Made by a program: the position numbers and the translations under genes. From contig JAAZLA010000083.1 in assembly GCA_012799545.1 (NCBI GenBank), positions 1 to 12,184 of the forward strand: DNA of 12,184 nucleotides, in the 5' to 3' direction. This document shows, one piece after another, positions 5,897 through 12,184 of this stretch. This DNA is from Treponema sp. (GTDB taxonomy: Bacteria; Spirochaetota; Spirochaetia; Treponematales; Treponemataceae). Position 1 is the first letter of the stretch, and the number at the start of each line of letters is the position of its first letter. Below the pieces are notes generated by a model. The model worked only from the letters and a program-made list of their open reading frames with translations, was not told the DNA's origin and did no database searches.

Positions 5897-7369
5897 TTAA
5901 TTTTGTTTTTTCCAACTTGTTCCCTCAGGGCTGTCTATGAGCATTATACCATTTGCTAACAATTCGTTTCGTATTGCATCAGCTCGTGCATAATCTTTTT
6001 CTTTTTTCGCCTCGTCTCTTTCTTTTATGCGTTTTTCAACTTCTGCCAGTAGCTCGCTACTTATTGTATTCTCATCTTCTTTTTTCTCTGTTAGCTCTTT
6101 TGCAGATGCAAGCAAGTCGAGAGCAAGCACTGTATCGAAGTCTTGGATGAGAAGGAGCTTTTCTTCATTTGAAATATCTGGGTTTTTCACGAGCATTTGT
6201 AGCTCAGAAAGGCATCGTGGGCTCGACAAATCGTCTTCGATTGCTGAAATAAAGGCCTTGTGGTGTGCTCTCGCTTTTTCTCCAAGTTGTGAGAGGTCTT
6301 TTTGTAAAAGCGCTTCACGTTTTTCTTCTGTAATAGTTTCTAGAATTTTTGCAATTCTGCCAAGGAGGGCTCTTCTCGATTGTTTTGCGCTATCCATCGC
6401 TTGCCAAGAAAAAGCGAGTTGGCTTCGGTAATGTGCACCAAGTAGAAAAAATCGATAGTCAAGGGCTTCATAGCCTTTTTCCAAGAGGCTTGAGAGTCTT
6501 AGAAAGCTTCCAGAAGATTTTGACATTTTCCCTTCTTCTTTTGATAAAACAAGGAATTCGTTATGAAGCCAGTAGTTTACCCATTTTTTCCCTGTGGCTC
6601 CTTCAGATTGGGCAATTTCGTTTGTATGATGGATGGGGATGTGGTCAATGCCACCAGTGTGAATGTCGAAGTTTTCTCCCAAATATTTCATGCTCATTGC
6701 AGAGCATTCGATATGCCAACCGGGATATCCTTTTCCCCAAGGAGAGTCCCAAACGAGGGCTTGGTTTTCAAACTTACTTTTTGTAAACCAAAGCACAAAG
6801 TCAAAGGGATTTTTTTTGTTTTCGTCTATATCGATTCTTGCTCCTGCTTTTAAGTCATCCATGTTGATGCGAGCGAGTTTGCCGTATTCGGGGAAGGTGC
6901 TTACGTCAAAATAGAGATTACCACCTGCCATGTAGGTATGACCGTTTTTTTCGAGGCGTTCTATGAGCGCAATCATTTCTGGAATATGGTCTGTTGCCTT
7001 GCAAATTACCGTCGGTCGCTTGATATTGAGTGCATCTATATCTTTGAAAAAAGCCTCTGTATAGTAGGCTGCTATTTCCAAAACCGTTTTTCCCTTTTCT
7101 TGGGCTGTTTTTAACATTTTGTCCTCGCCATCATCACTGTCACCAGTAAGATGCCCGATATCAGTAATATTCATAACATGATTGACGGTATAGCCGAGGT
7201 ATGAAAAGGTTCTATTTAAAAGGTCGAGAAAGACATAGGCACGAAGGTTTCCTATATGGGCGTAGTTATAGACTGTTGGGCCACAGCCATAAAAGCCAAC
7301 CTCATCTTTTTTTATAGGCAAGAACTCTTCTAAGGAGCGAGCCATTGTATTGTATACGCGTAAAGCCAT
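5897..7369 (-). CDS. cysS: Cysteinyl-tRNA synthetase
   Basis: A complete 490-residue class I synthetase that charges tRNA-Cys with cysteine in the cytoplasm. The ATP-binding HIGH-type motif is HIGN at residues 38-41, in the family segment GCGPTVYNYAHIGNLRAY. The KMSKS loop is exact at 281-285. The active-site zinc ligands fit the family spacing: Cys29, Cys222 (GWHIECSAMS), His247 and Glu251 (IPIHHTNEIAQSE). A helical anticodon-binding part follows and ends in WKKQN. The ATG at 7369 is preceded by GGGAG (7376-7380) at six bases. It heads the minus-strand cluster leading into the ECF sigma factor and diverges from murB. Family length and all key residues are normal. Confidence 0.98.
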   Translation of the reverse strand: MALRVYNTMARSLEEFLPIKKDEVGFYGCGPTVYNYAHIGNLRAYVFLDLLNRTFSYLGYTVNHVMNITDIGHLTGDSDDGEDKMLKTAQEKGKTVLEIAAYYTEAFFKDIDALNIKRPTVICKATDHIPEMIALIERLEKNGHTYMAGGNLYFDVSTFPEYGKLARINMDDLKAGARIDIDENKKNPFDFVLWFTKSKFENQALVWDSPWGKGYPGWHIECSAMSMKYLGENFDIHTGGIDHIPIHHTNEIAQSEGATGKKWVNYWLHNEFLVLSKEEGKMSKSSGSFLRLSSLLEKGYEALDYRFFLLGAHYRSQLAFSWQAMDSAKQSRRALLGRIAKILETITEEKREALLQKDLSQLGEKARAHHKAFISAIEDDLSSPRCLSELQMLVKNPDISNEEKLLLIQDFDTVLALDLLASAKELTEKKEDENTISSELLAEVEKRIKERDEAKKEKDYARADAIRNELLANGIMLIDSPEGTSWKKQN

Positions 7370-7409
7370 TGATTTCTCCCATTTTATTATTCGTTTTTTT
7401 AGAATTACT

Positions 7410-7437
7410 CGATTAAAATCGTATTATACGATATAAT
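7410..7437. promoter_or_regulatory. Divergent cysS/murB promoter region with a palindrome
   Basis: Two perfect TATAAT boxes lie back to back: plus strand at 7432-7437 (toward murB) and minus strand at 7428 to 7423 (toward cysS). They overlap a 7-1-7 palindrome, ATCGTAT-T-ATACGAT, at 7418-7432. A smaller inverted repeat, CGATT-AA-AATCG, adjoins at 7410-7421. Neither -10 box has a good -35; the best for murB is TCGATT at 7409-7414. The boxes could serve as a shared promoter, with the palindrome as an operator; this is inference. Confidence 0.55.
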
Positions 7438-7443
7438 AAGCAT

Positions 7444-8487
7444 ATGAATACTGTATGCAAAAATAGAGAAAATAGCAAGACAAAAAAGCAGGGAATGCAT
7501 CCTGCCTTTCGCGGTATAATTGCAGAACATTTTAATCTTTCGCATCTTTCAAGCTTTCGCGTTGGAGGCGACGCAAGCCTTTTTATAGAACCTTTTTCAC
7601 AAAAGGCTTTGTTTTATGCTTTTGATTTTTTGAAATCAATACAAAGTCCTTTTTTTGTTCTTGGTGGTGCGTCAAACCTTGTGATTGCCGATGAGGGGAT
7701 TCCTATTCCGGTGCTTTCTATGCGTTCTTTGCGAACTATCAGCCTTGACAGTGCCTTGTCGAGTACAGAGGAAAAAAACAATCAGGCTGAAGCAAAGACT
7801 CTCTTTTTGCGTTGTGAGGCGGGCGCTTCTATTTCTGAAATTATAGATTTTTGTATTGCGGAAGGTTTAACCGGTTTGGAGCAGTTTGCAGGTTTACCTG
7901 GGAGTATCGGCGGTGCTGTTTTTATGAATGCACGCTGCTATGAGCTTTCTATCTCCGAGCGACTTTCTCTGGTACGCTTTATCGATTGCGAAAAGATAGG
8001 AAAAGCAGAATTTTGCAATGCACAGAGCCTTTTTGAAGACTACTTTATGAATGAGGCTGATTGGGATTATAAAGTCTCTCCCTTTCAAAATACAAAAAAC
8101 TGTATTGTGGAAGTGGTTTTGCGAGTAGAAAAAGCCGATACTCAAAAGGTAGCTGATAATGCTGCCGTATATGTAGCCGATAGAGAAAAGAAAGGGCATT
8201 TTAAGTATCCTTCTGCAGGCTCTGTTTTTAAAAATAATCGAAACTTTGGGAAACCAAGCGGGAAAATTGTTGATGAGGCTGGGCTCCGTGGTTTACAAAG
8301 GGGTGGTGCGCAGGTTGCGCCCTGGCATGGCAATTTTATAATAAATACGGGATCTGCGACAGCAAAAGACATTCGGTATTTAGTAGAAGAGGTGCAAAAA
8401 TCAGTAAAAAAACAATTTGGCTTTGATTTAGAGCCTGAAATTATTTTTTCTGATAGTCTCATTAAAGAGAGTTCTTATTGTGTATGA
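7444..8487 (+). CDS. murB: UDP-N-acetylenolpyruvoylglucosamine reductase
   Basis: A 347-residue FAD enzyme that reduces UDP-GlcNAc-enolpyruvate to UDP-MurNAc with NADPH, the second committed step of peptidoglycan synthesis. FAD-binding segments are SSFRVGGDA (36-44), VLGGASNLVI (72-81) and GLPGSIGGAVFMNA. The catalytic Ser260 is in AGSVFKNN, and Glu332 is in the C-terminal LEPEIIF motif. The type I YR.S loop is modified here to YKVSPF. The start is uncertain. ATG 7444 has no ribosome binding site and would coincide with the start point predicted from the TATAAT at 7432-7437, giving a leaderless message. An in-frame ATG at 7495 has a purine-rich GCAGGGA directly before it and would drop 17 polar residues. 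The stop overlaps a 27-codon reading frame (ATGA). Confidence 0.95.
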   Translation: MNTVCKNRENSKTKKQGMHPAFRGIIAEHFNLSHLSSFRVGGDASLFIEPFSQKALFYAFDFLKSIQSPFFVLGGASNLVIADEGIPIPVLSMRSLRTISLDSALSSTEEKNNQAEAKTLFLRCEAGASISEIIDFCIAEGLTGLEQFAGLPGSIGGAVFMNARCYELSISERLSLVRFIDCEKIGKAEFCNAQSLFEDYFMNEADWDYKVSPFQNTKNCIVEVVLRVEKADTQKVADNAAVYVADREKKGHFKYPSAGSVFKNNRNFGKPSGKIVDEAGLRGLQRGGAQVAPWHGNFIINTGSATAKDIRYLVEEVQKSVKKQFGFDLEPEIIFSDSLIKESSYCV

Positions 8488-8567
8488 GCGAACAAACAAT
8501 GAGAATTGACAGTATGGCGCTTGCACCTTATACTCAAGATATAGTGAGGGGAATGTGTTACAACTAG
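8484..8567 (+). CDS. Possible 27-residue small ORF overlapping the murB stop
   Basis: An ATG at 8484 overlaps the murB stop as ATGA and opens a 27-codon frame ending at TAG 8567, inside the start of the next gene. Its product would begin MSEQTMRIDSMAL. The overlap would allow coupled re-initiation, but no separate ribosome binding site is seen, and the frame also runs over a near-perfect promoter, which could explain its composition. I recognise no domain. It is listed as a possibility only. Confidence 0.18.
   Translation: MSEQTMRIDSMALAPYTQDIVRGMCYN
8506..8534 (+). promoter_or_regulatory. Near-consensus sigma-70 promoter of the cNMP-binding protein operon
   Basis: A perfect TTGACA (8506-8511), a 17-base spacer and TATACT (8529-8534, five of six) predict a start point near 8541, only about 14 bases before the GTG start at 8555. 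The leader holds just the ribosome binding site. This is the strongest plus-strand promoter seen, and it gives the three downstream genes expression independent of murB. Confidence 0.85.
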
Positions 8568-9733
8568 CATTTATTATTTTTAGAAAAGACTCGTATATTT
8601 TCGTTGAAGGAAAGGCTACGAGTGATAGCTTTTATATTATTCACAGTGGTAAAGTGCGTTGTTCAAAGGAAAACGGCATCGGAATGGAGACGAATACCAT
8701 TCTCGGCGTTGGCGACTTTCTCGGTGTTATTTCTTGTCTTTCAGGGAAACCACAAATTGAAACCGTTGTAGCATTGACAGATGTTATTGTTATATCGGTT
8801 AAAAGAGAACAATTCCCCGACTTAATCAAAAACAATACGCCCGTTGCTATGAAGATTATAAAAACCTTTGCTGCTCGTATGCGTCAGTTAAACGAAACGC
8901 TTACAAAACTCACTTTGAAAAGCTCCATTATCGATTCTCCTGAGCAATTATTCAATATTGCTGCCTATTATGAGCGTCTTGGAAAGCGAGACATTGCCAT
9001 TTATGGCTACTATCAATATATGAAGGCTTGTCCAAATGGTATGCAAATAGAAGCGGCCAAAATGCGTTTTGTTACATTAAAACCACGTTCCCGGGCGGTC
9101 TACTTTGAATCTCCTCCCGATTTAGTGCGAAGCTACCCAAAAGATACAATGATTTTTTCTGAGTGTCAAAGTGGTTTTGACTTGTTTATTATCCAAGAAG
9201 GGCAGGTGAAGATAACAAAAATGGTTGATGGGAATGAGGTTATTCTTGCCGTTTTGAAAAAAGGCGATATTTTTGGTGAGATGGCCTTGCTTGAAAACAA
9301 ACCGAGAAGTGCAAGTGCTATTGCCTATGATGCCTGTAAGCTCATGGTTGTAAATAGCCAAAACTTTAATCAAATGGTTACAACGCAGCCACAACTTATT
9401 GCACGCTTGACGACAACTCTTGCAGATCGACTCTGGGCAATGAATCGCCAGCTTGAAAATACACAAATACGTGACCCTGTTTCAAAACTTTTTGACATGC
9501 TTGCCTTGCAGTTGGAAAAAGCAAAGATTCAAGTGAGCTCTGGTGTGCCACATCAGTTTGATATAACACCAGAAGACTTGGCAAATATGTGTGGTCTTCC
9601 GCTTGATCAGCAAGGTCCCGTTGTGCAGTCTTTTATTCGTGACCAAAGAGTGAAACTCGTAAACAATCGAATATTGATTTCAGATCCTGTCGGCTTGATA
9701 AAAACAGCATCGTATTTTAGAAAGGTAAAATAG
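8555..9733 (+). CDS. Tandem cyclic-nucleotide-binding regulator (Crp-like C-terminus)
   Basis: A 392-residue protein with two cNMP-binding beta-barrel domains, at about residues 7-115 and 190-300, joined by a helical linker. The second domain has an intact phosphate-binding cassette, FGEMALLENKPRSASA, with Glu242 and Arg251. The first has the same frame (FLGVISCLSGKPQIETV) but Val58 and Gln67 at those positions, so it is probably ligand-free. The last 60 residues (ITPEDLANMCGLPLDQQ onward) resemble a degenerate Crp-type winged helix; DNA binding is plausible but unproven. The start is GTG at 8555, with GAGGGG just upstream at 8546-8551. An ATG two bases earlier is out of frame and stops quickly. 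It leads an operon with the next two genes. From memory it matches T. pallidum TP0089. Confidence 0.85.
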   Translation: MLQLAFIIFRKDSYIFVEGKATSDSFYIIHSGKVRCSKENGIGMETNTILGVGDFLGVISCLSGKPQIETVVALTDVIVISVKREQFPDLIKNNTPVAMKIIKTFAARMRQLNETLTKLTLKSSIIDSPEQLFNIAAYYERLGKRDIAIYGYYQYMKACPNGMQIEAAKMRFVTLKPRSRAVYFESPPDLVRSYPKDTMIFSECQSGFDLFIIQEGQVKITKMVDGNEVILAVLKKGDIFGEMALLENKPRSASAIAYDACKLMVVNSQNFNQMVTTQPQLIARLTTTLADRLWAMNRQLENTQIRDPVSKLFDMLALQLEKAKIQVSSGVPHQFDITPEDLANMCGLPLDQQGPVVQSFIRDQRVKLVNNRILISDPVGLIKTASYFRKVK

Positions 9734-9734
9734 C

Positions 9735-10271
9735 ATGCGAAATAAAAAATATGCCTTTGTTTGCCTTCTTTTTTCTTTTAGCCTTCTTTTTTTTGGACAA
9801 TCTATTTCGGAACTTCCTTCTGGATACAGGACAATTCGATTGGGCATGGACTTGGAGTCAGTAAAGCAAGAACTTGCTGCAGATTCTCTTTTTAACTACC
9901 GCGGAGAGCGAGATGTTTCTTTGTTGCCCGATCAAGAACGGCAGCTCATAGAAGTAGAAGGTTATTCATTTATACAAAAGGCATGGTTTCAGTTTATCGA
10001 TGGAAAGCTCTATGCTATTACGCTTCAAATGGATGAGACAAAGCTAGACTACGGCAGTTTTTTCAAAACCTTATCTGAAAAATATGGGAAGCCGCAGCAT
10101 CTCTCTCCTGAGCAAACGAGCTGGGAAAATGAAGTTCTGCGTATGAGCTTGGAGCGCCCCTTATCTCTTAAATACCTAGATTTAAAAGTATATAATGCTC
10201 TTTTGGATAAGTCCCGCGTAGATGCGGCTGCTTTTGAAATAACGCGTGAATTATTTTTGGAGTCTTTTTAA
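9735..10271 (+). CDS. Exported protein of unknown function
   Basis: A 178-residue protein with an N-terminal signal peptide (KK, then hydrophobic residues about 7-21, likely cut after FGQS). No lipobox Cys follows, so the product is probably soluble in the periplasm. The mature part begins with GYRTIRLGMDLESVKQEL, an arrangement seen in small periplasmic alpha/beta proteins of the SmpA/BLIP type; this is only a resemblance. A later segment (WFQFIDGKLYAITLQM, then FFKTLSEKYGKPQ) fits a repeated fold of that kind. No catalytic motif was seen. It starts one base after the cNMP regulator stop, with AAAGG nine bases before the ATG. It ends in a TAATG overlap with the next gene, so the three form one operon. 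Confidence 0.75.
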   Translation: MRNKKYAFVCLLFSFSLLFFGQSISELPSGYRTIRLGMDLESVKQELAADSLFNYRGERDVSLLPDQERQLIEVEGYSFIQKAWFQFIDGKLYAITLQMDETKLDYGSFFKTLSEKYGKPQHLSPEQTSWENEVLRMSLERPLSLKYLDLKVYNALLDKSRVDAAAFEITRELFLESF

Positions 10272-10759
10272 TGTTTTTTTTCAAGAATCTTTGTATGAGG
10301 GATTTTCGACCTAAGGAAAAACAAATAGCTTCTTTATTGCTTTTTCTCCTATTTTCGCTTTCTTTTTTTTCTTGTGAGGGGGAAACCCTGCCAATACACG
10401 ACTTGGAAATAAAAAAAGCAAATGGCGAGATACTTTTTCTAAAAGCTGAAATTGCTATAAAAGAAGAAGATCAAATGAAGGGGCTTATGTTTCGGAAATC
10501 GGTTCCTGATGGGACTGCTATGCTTTTTGTTTTCGATAAAGATAAAATTGCACGCTTTTGGATGAAAGACACTCCGACAGCGCTTTCTATTGCATATATC
10601 GACTACAAGGGCGAAATACGCGATATATTTGATATGGAGCCCTTGAGCCTTAAAGAAGTGGTCAGTACGAGCTATGTGCGCTATGCTCTTGAAGTTCGCC
10701 AGGGTTGGTTTCAAGAAAAGGGCATTGCGGTTGGCGATACTATTTCGCCCTTATTCTAA
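10271..10759 (+). CDS. DUF192 family lipoprotein
   Basis: A 162-residue protein with a Lys-containing N-terminus, a hydrophobic stretch (about residues 19-34) and a lipobox-like SFFSC predicting lipidation at Cys35. The remaining part is a complete DUF192 domain (PF02643): MKGLMFRKSVPDGTAMLFVF (69-88), the signature FWMKDTPTALSIAYID (96-111) and YALEVRQGWF (138-147). The domain's biochemical role is not established. The ATG at 10271 shares one base with the upstream stop, and GGAG (10259-10262) lies eight bases before it, favouring it over the ATG at codon 9. The gene's end overlaps the convergent TPR gene by nine bases, with no terminator visible. Confidence 0.9.
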   Translation: MFFFKNLCMRDFRPKEKQIASLLLFLLFSLSFFSCEGETLPIHDLEIKKANGEILFLKAEIAIKEEDQMKGLMFRKSVPDGTAMLFVFDKDKIARFWMKDTPTALSIAYIDYKGEIRDIFDMEPLSLKEVVSTSYVRYALEVRQGWFQEKGIAVGDTISPLF

Positions 10760-11875
10760 GCCTTCGAGTGTAGCCAAGACAAGTGCATCATCGGGATCAA
10801 ATTCCAAAACAGCGAGGAAAAAAGAGCGAGCTTCTTCGACATTTCCCTCTCGTAGTGCTAAAAAACCGAGGTTAGACATAATCTTTGTGTTTTCTCCCTC
10901 AAGTTGTAGGGCCTTATACAACATATTTTTGCTTTCTGCATAGGAGCCTTCTTCCATATAGCAAATAGCGCATTCGTTGTATACGTCAACATTGATACCG
11001 TCCAAGGCGATACATTGTAAAAAAGCTTCTTTTGCCTCAGAGAATCGTTCGAGCCTTCTCAAAGCCCATCCAAGCAAAAACCATGCATTCCATACTTTTG
11101 GGTTTTTCTCCAAAAATTGTTTTATAGCTTCCAAGCCTTTTTCTTCTTGCCCCAAGCGTATAAAATCGTAGGCGGACTTAAACAGCTCATCGTCAAGGTT
11201 TTTGCTATTTATATCGTTGACAATTTCCTGAGCTTTTTCTATTTTATTTTGTACTGTTTCATCTTGCGCGCATTCCTCTCCTTGACAGAGAGCAATATAG
11301 GTTTCAAAATAGTCCTTTGCTTGGCTTGCGTTTTTTTGCTTGAGATAAAAAAATGCTGCATTAAAAAAAGCATCAGCGATCGGCGGTTCGGCATGTAAGG
11401 CTTTTTTGTAGTAGCTATGTGCTTTTTCTTCATAGGCATCAGCATCATCATGCAAGCTTGAATCTCTATAGGACTCAGCCCTTTGTTCATAAAAGAGCGC
11501 TGAGTTTAAAATCGTTATCGGGTCTTCTGAGTCAAGCCCTCGTAACGATAAAAATATTTCTTCTGCAATGTCGTAATCTTCGTTTTTTATTTTAAGAATA
11601 GCAGCCTCTGTTAATTCGAGCTTGATATTTGGTCGGGTATGTAGTAAAAGCGATTTATAATAAGCAATATGCTCATTATCTGCATCGTAGGCTAAAAGGG
11701 TGAGAATACCCGCTAAAATGCCGTCCCAGGAAAGAGCCTTGGGATTAAAATCCTCGTTTGCATTTGGTTTTTGTACGGGGAGCCTGATCGAGGGATCGAG
11801 ATGGAAACCAGTGTCTTCGTAGAGGGCATTTTCTGGTAGTTGAATAAAAATAATTGAGTCGAGAGGGTGATTCAT
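10751..11875 (-). CDS. Tetratricopeptide repeat protein
   Basis: A 374-residue, apparently cytoplasmic protein without a signal peptide or membrane segment. Residues 1-60 are a distinct N-terminal part. From about residue 86 it is built of TPR-like helical pairs: about 86-115, 120-165, 166-197, then after a charged linker four clear repeats at about 230-260, 262-293, 297-328 and 331-363 (W/Y-x-LG-x-A patterns such as AWFLLGWALRRLERFSEAKEAF). TPR arrays usually bind protein partners; no enzyme motif is present. The ATG at 11875 has AAGGA about six bases upstream, overlapping the stop of the preceding gene, nine bases away. The two are likely co-transcribed. From memory, a similar TPR protein in T. 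pallidum is TP0095. Confidence 0.85.
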   Translation of the reverse strand: MNHPLDSIIFIQLPENALYEDTGFHLDPSIRLPVQKPNANEDFNPKALSWDGILAGILTLLAYDADNEHIAYYKSLLLHTRPNIKLELTEAAILKIKNEDYDIAEEIFLSLRGLDSEDPITILNSALFYEQRAESYRDSSLHDDADAYEEKAHSYYKKALHAEPPIADAFFNAAFFYLKQKNASQAKDYFETYIALCQGEECAQDETVQNKIEKAQEIVNDINSKNLDDELFKSAYDFIRLGQEEKGLEAIKQFLEKNPKVWNAWFLLGWALRRLERFSEAKEAFLQCIALDGINVDVYNECAICYMEEGSYAESKNMLYKALQLEGENTKIMSNLGFLALREGNVEEARSFFLAVLEFDPDDALVLATLEGLE

Positions 11876-11884
11876 TATACTTCC

Positions 11885-12184
11885 TTATGCTTGTTCTGGT
11901 TCAGAACCTTGTTCGCTTGCTTCTTCTTGAGAATTTGCTTGATTTGCGTTTGTATGTGCTCTTCTCGCTCTTTCTTCAGCAATAGCGGTTTGTTTTGCAG
12001 CTTCCTGAGCAGCTCTTTCTTTTGCTTGCGTTTGACTTAGTTGTGTTTTACGAATTGCAGTTAGATATTTATTTATTTGCAGTTTATATGAAAAAGGAAC
12101 AGCCTTTTCATCAAATTTCATTGACATGGCAACCATATCTTTTCTACCCGTAATTTGTGTTACGGCAACAACGCTTCCTTTTAA
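11885..12184 (-). CDS. C-terminal part of an Ala/Glu/Gln-rich protein (5' end off window)
   Basis: The reading frame is open to the window edge: 16 further codons precede the first visible ATG at 12136 without a stop, so only the last 99 residues are seen and the true start lies outside. The visible part begins LKGSVVAVTQITGRKDMVAM and then KFDEKAVPFSYKLQINKYL. It ends in a long, charged, probably helical Ala/Glu/Arg/Gln stretch (QAKERAAQEAAKQTAIAEER) and a low-complexity acidic tail (SEQGSEPEQA). I recognise no domain. The stop is nine bases before the TPR gene, suggesting an operon. Confidence 0.7.
   Translation of the reverse strand, partial: LKGSVVAVTQITGRKDMVAMSMKFDEKAVPFSYKLQINKYLTAIRKTQLSQTQAKERAAQEAAKQTAIAEERARRAHTNANQANSQEEASEQGSEPEQA

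Noticed and set aside
6349..6786. 145-codon open frame antisense to cysS
   Set aside because: It lies wholly within a well-conserved synthetase gene, shows no domain, and has a composition explained by the opposite strand.
8142..8462. 106-codon minus-strand frame inside murB
   Set aside because: It overlaps the catalytic part of MurB in antisense and shows no independent signals.

Overview
The window looks like a chromosomal piece of a low-GC spirochaete, most likely a Treponema. The reasons are an archaeal-type UMP kinase, two exported proteins with loose spirochaete-style lipoboxes, and gene content and order that, from memory, resemble the T. pallidum block around TP0088-TP0095 (cNMP-binding protein, murB, cysS, ECF sigma factor, TPR protein). 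No database comparison was run, so genus is an inference and species is not assigned. No transposon, prophage, CRISPR array or rRNA was seen, and no stretch longer than 300 bases lacks a gene.

Layout. Bases 1-248 hold the terminator of an off-window gene, a promoter, a tRNA-Val(GAC) with an unusual C at position 33, and a hairpin that can terminate both the tRNA and the convergent efp. Minus-strand efp (249-812, with a near-consensus promoter) and radC (901-1590) follow. A short AT-rich divergent region separates radC from a plus-strand glucosaminidase-type lipoprotein gene (1669-2328). From 7369 down to 2290 runs a tight minus-strand cluster: cysS, an ECF sigma factor, a zinc-finger anti-sigma factor, a membrane-anchored IPT/transglutaminase-like protein, and an archaeal-type UMP kinase. 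The last four genes overlap end to start. Divergent from cysS, across a compact palindromic promoter region, lies murB (7444-8487). A second plus-strand operon follows with its own strong promoter: a tandem cyclic-nucleotide-binding regulator, an exported protein of unknown function, and a DUF192 lipoprotein (8555-10759). A convergent minus-strand TPR gene and the 3' part of an Ala/Glu-rich protein fill the rest.

How the genes fit together. Much of the window is housekeeping: translation (tRNA-Val, EF-P, CysRS), nucleotide supply (UMP kinase) and wall synthesis and remodelling (MurB, glucosaminidase). Two regulatory units sit among these genes. The first is a sigma/anti-sigma pair translationally coupled to a large envelope protein, which could be its sensor, partner or target. 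That protein has Ser where the transglutaminase fold normally has its catalytic Cys. The second is a cNMP-responsive regulator with one intact and one degenerate ligand site, leading an operon of exported proteins. The sigma/anti-sigma/IPT-transglutaminase-like module is the best candidate here for a little-described system.
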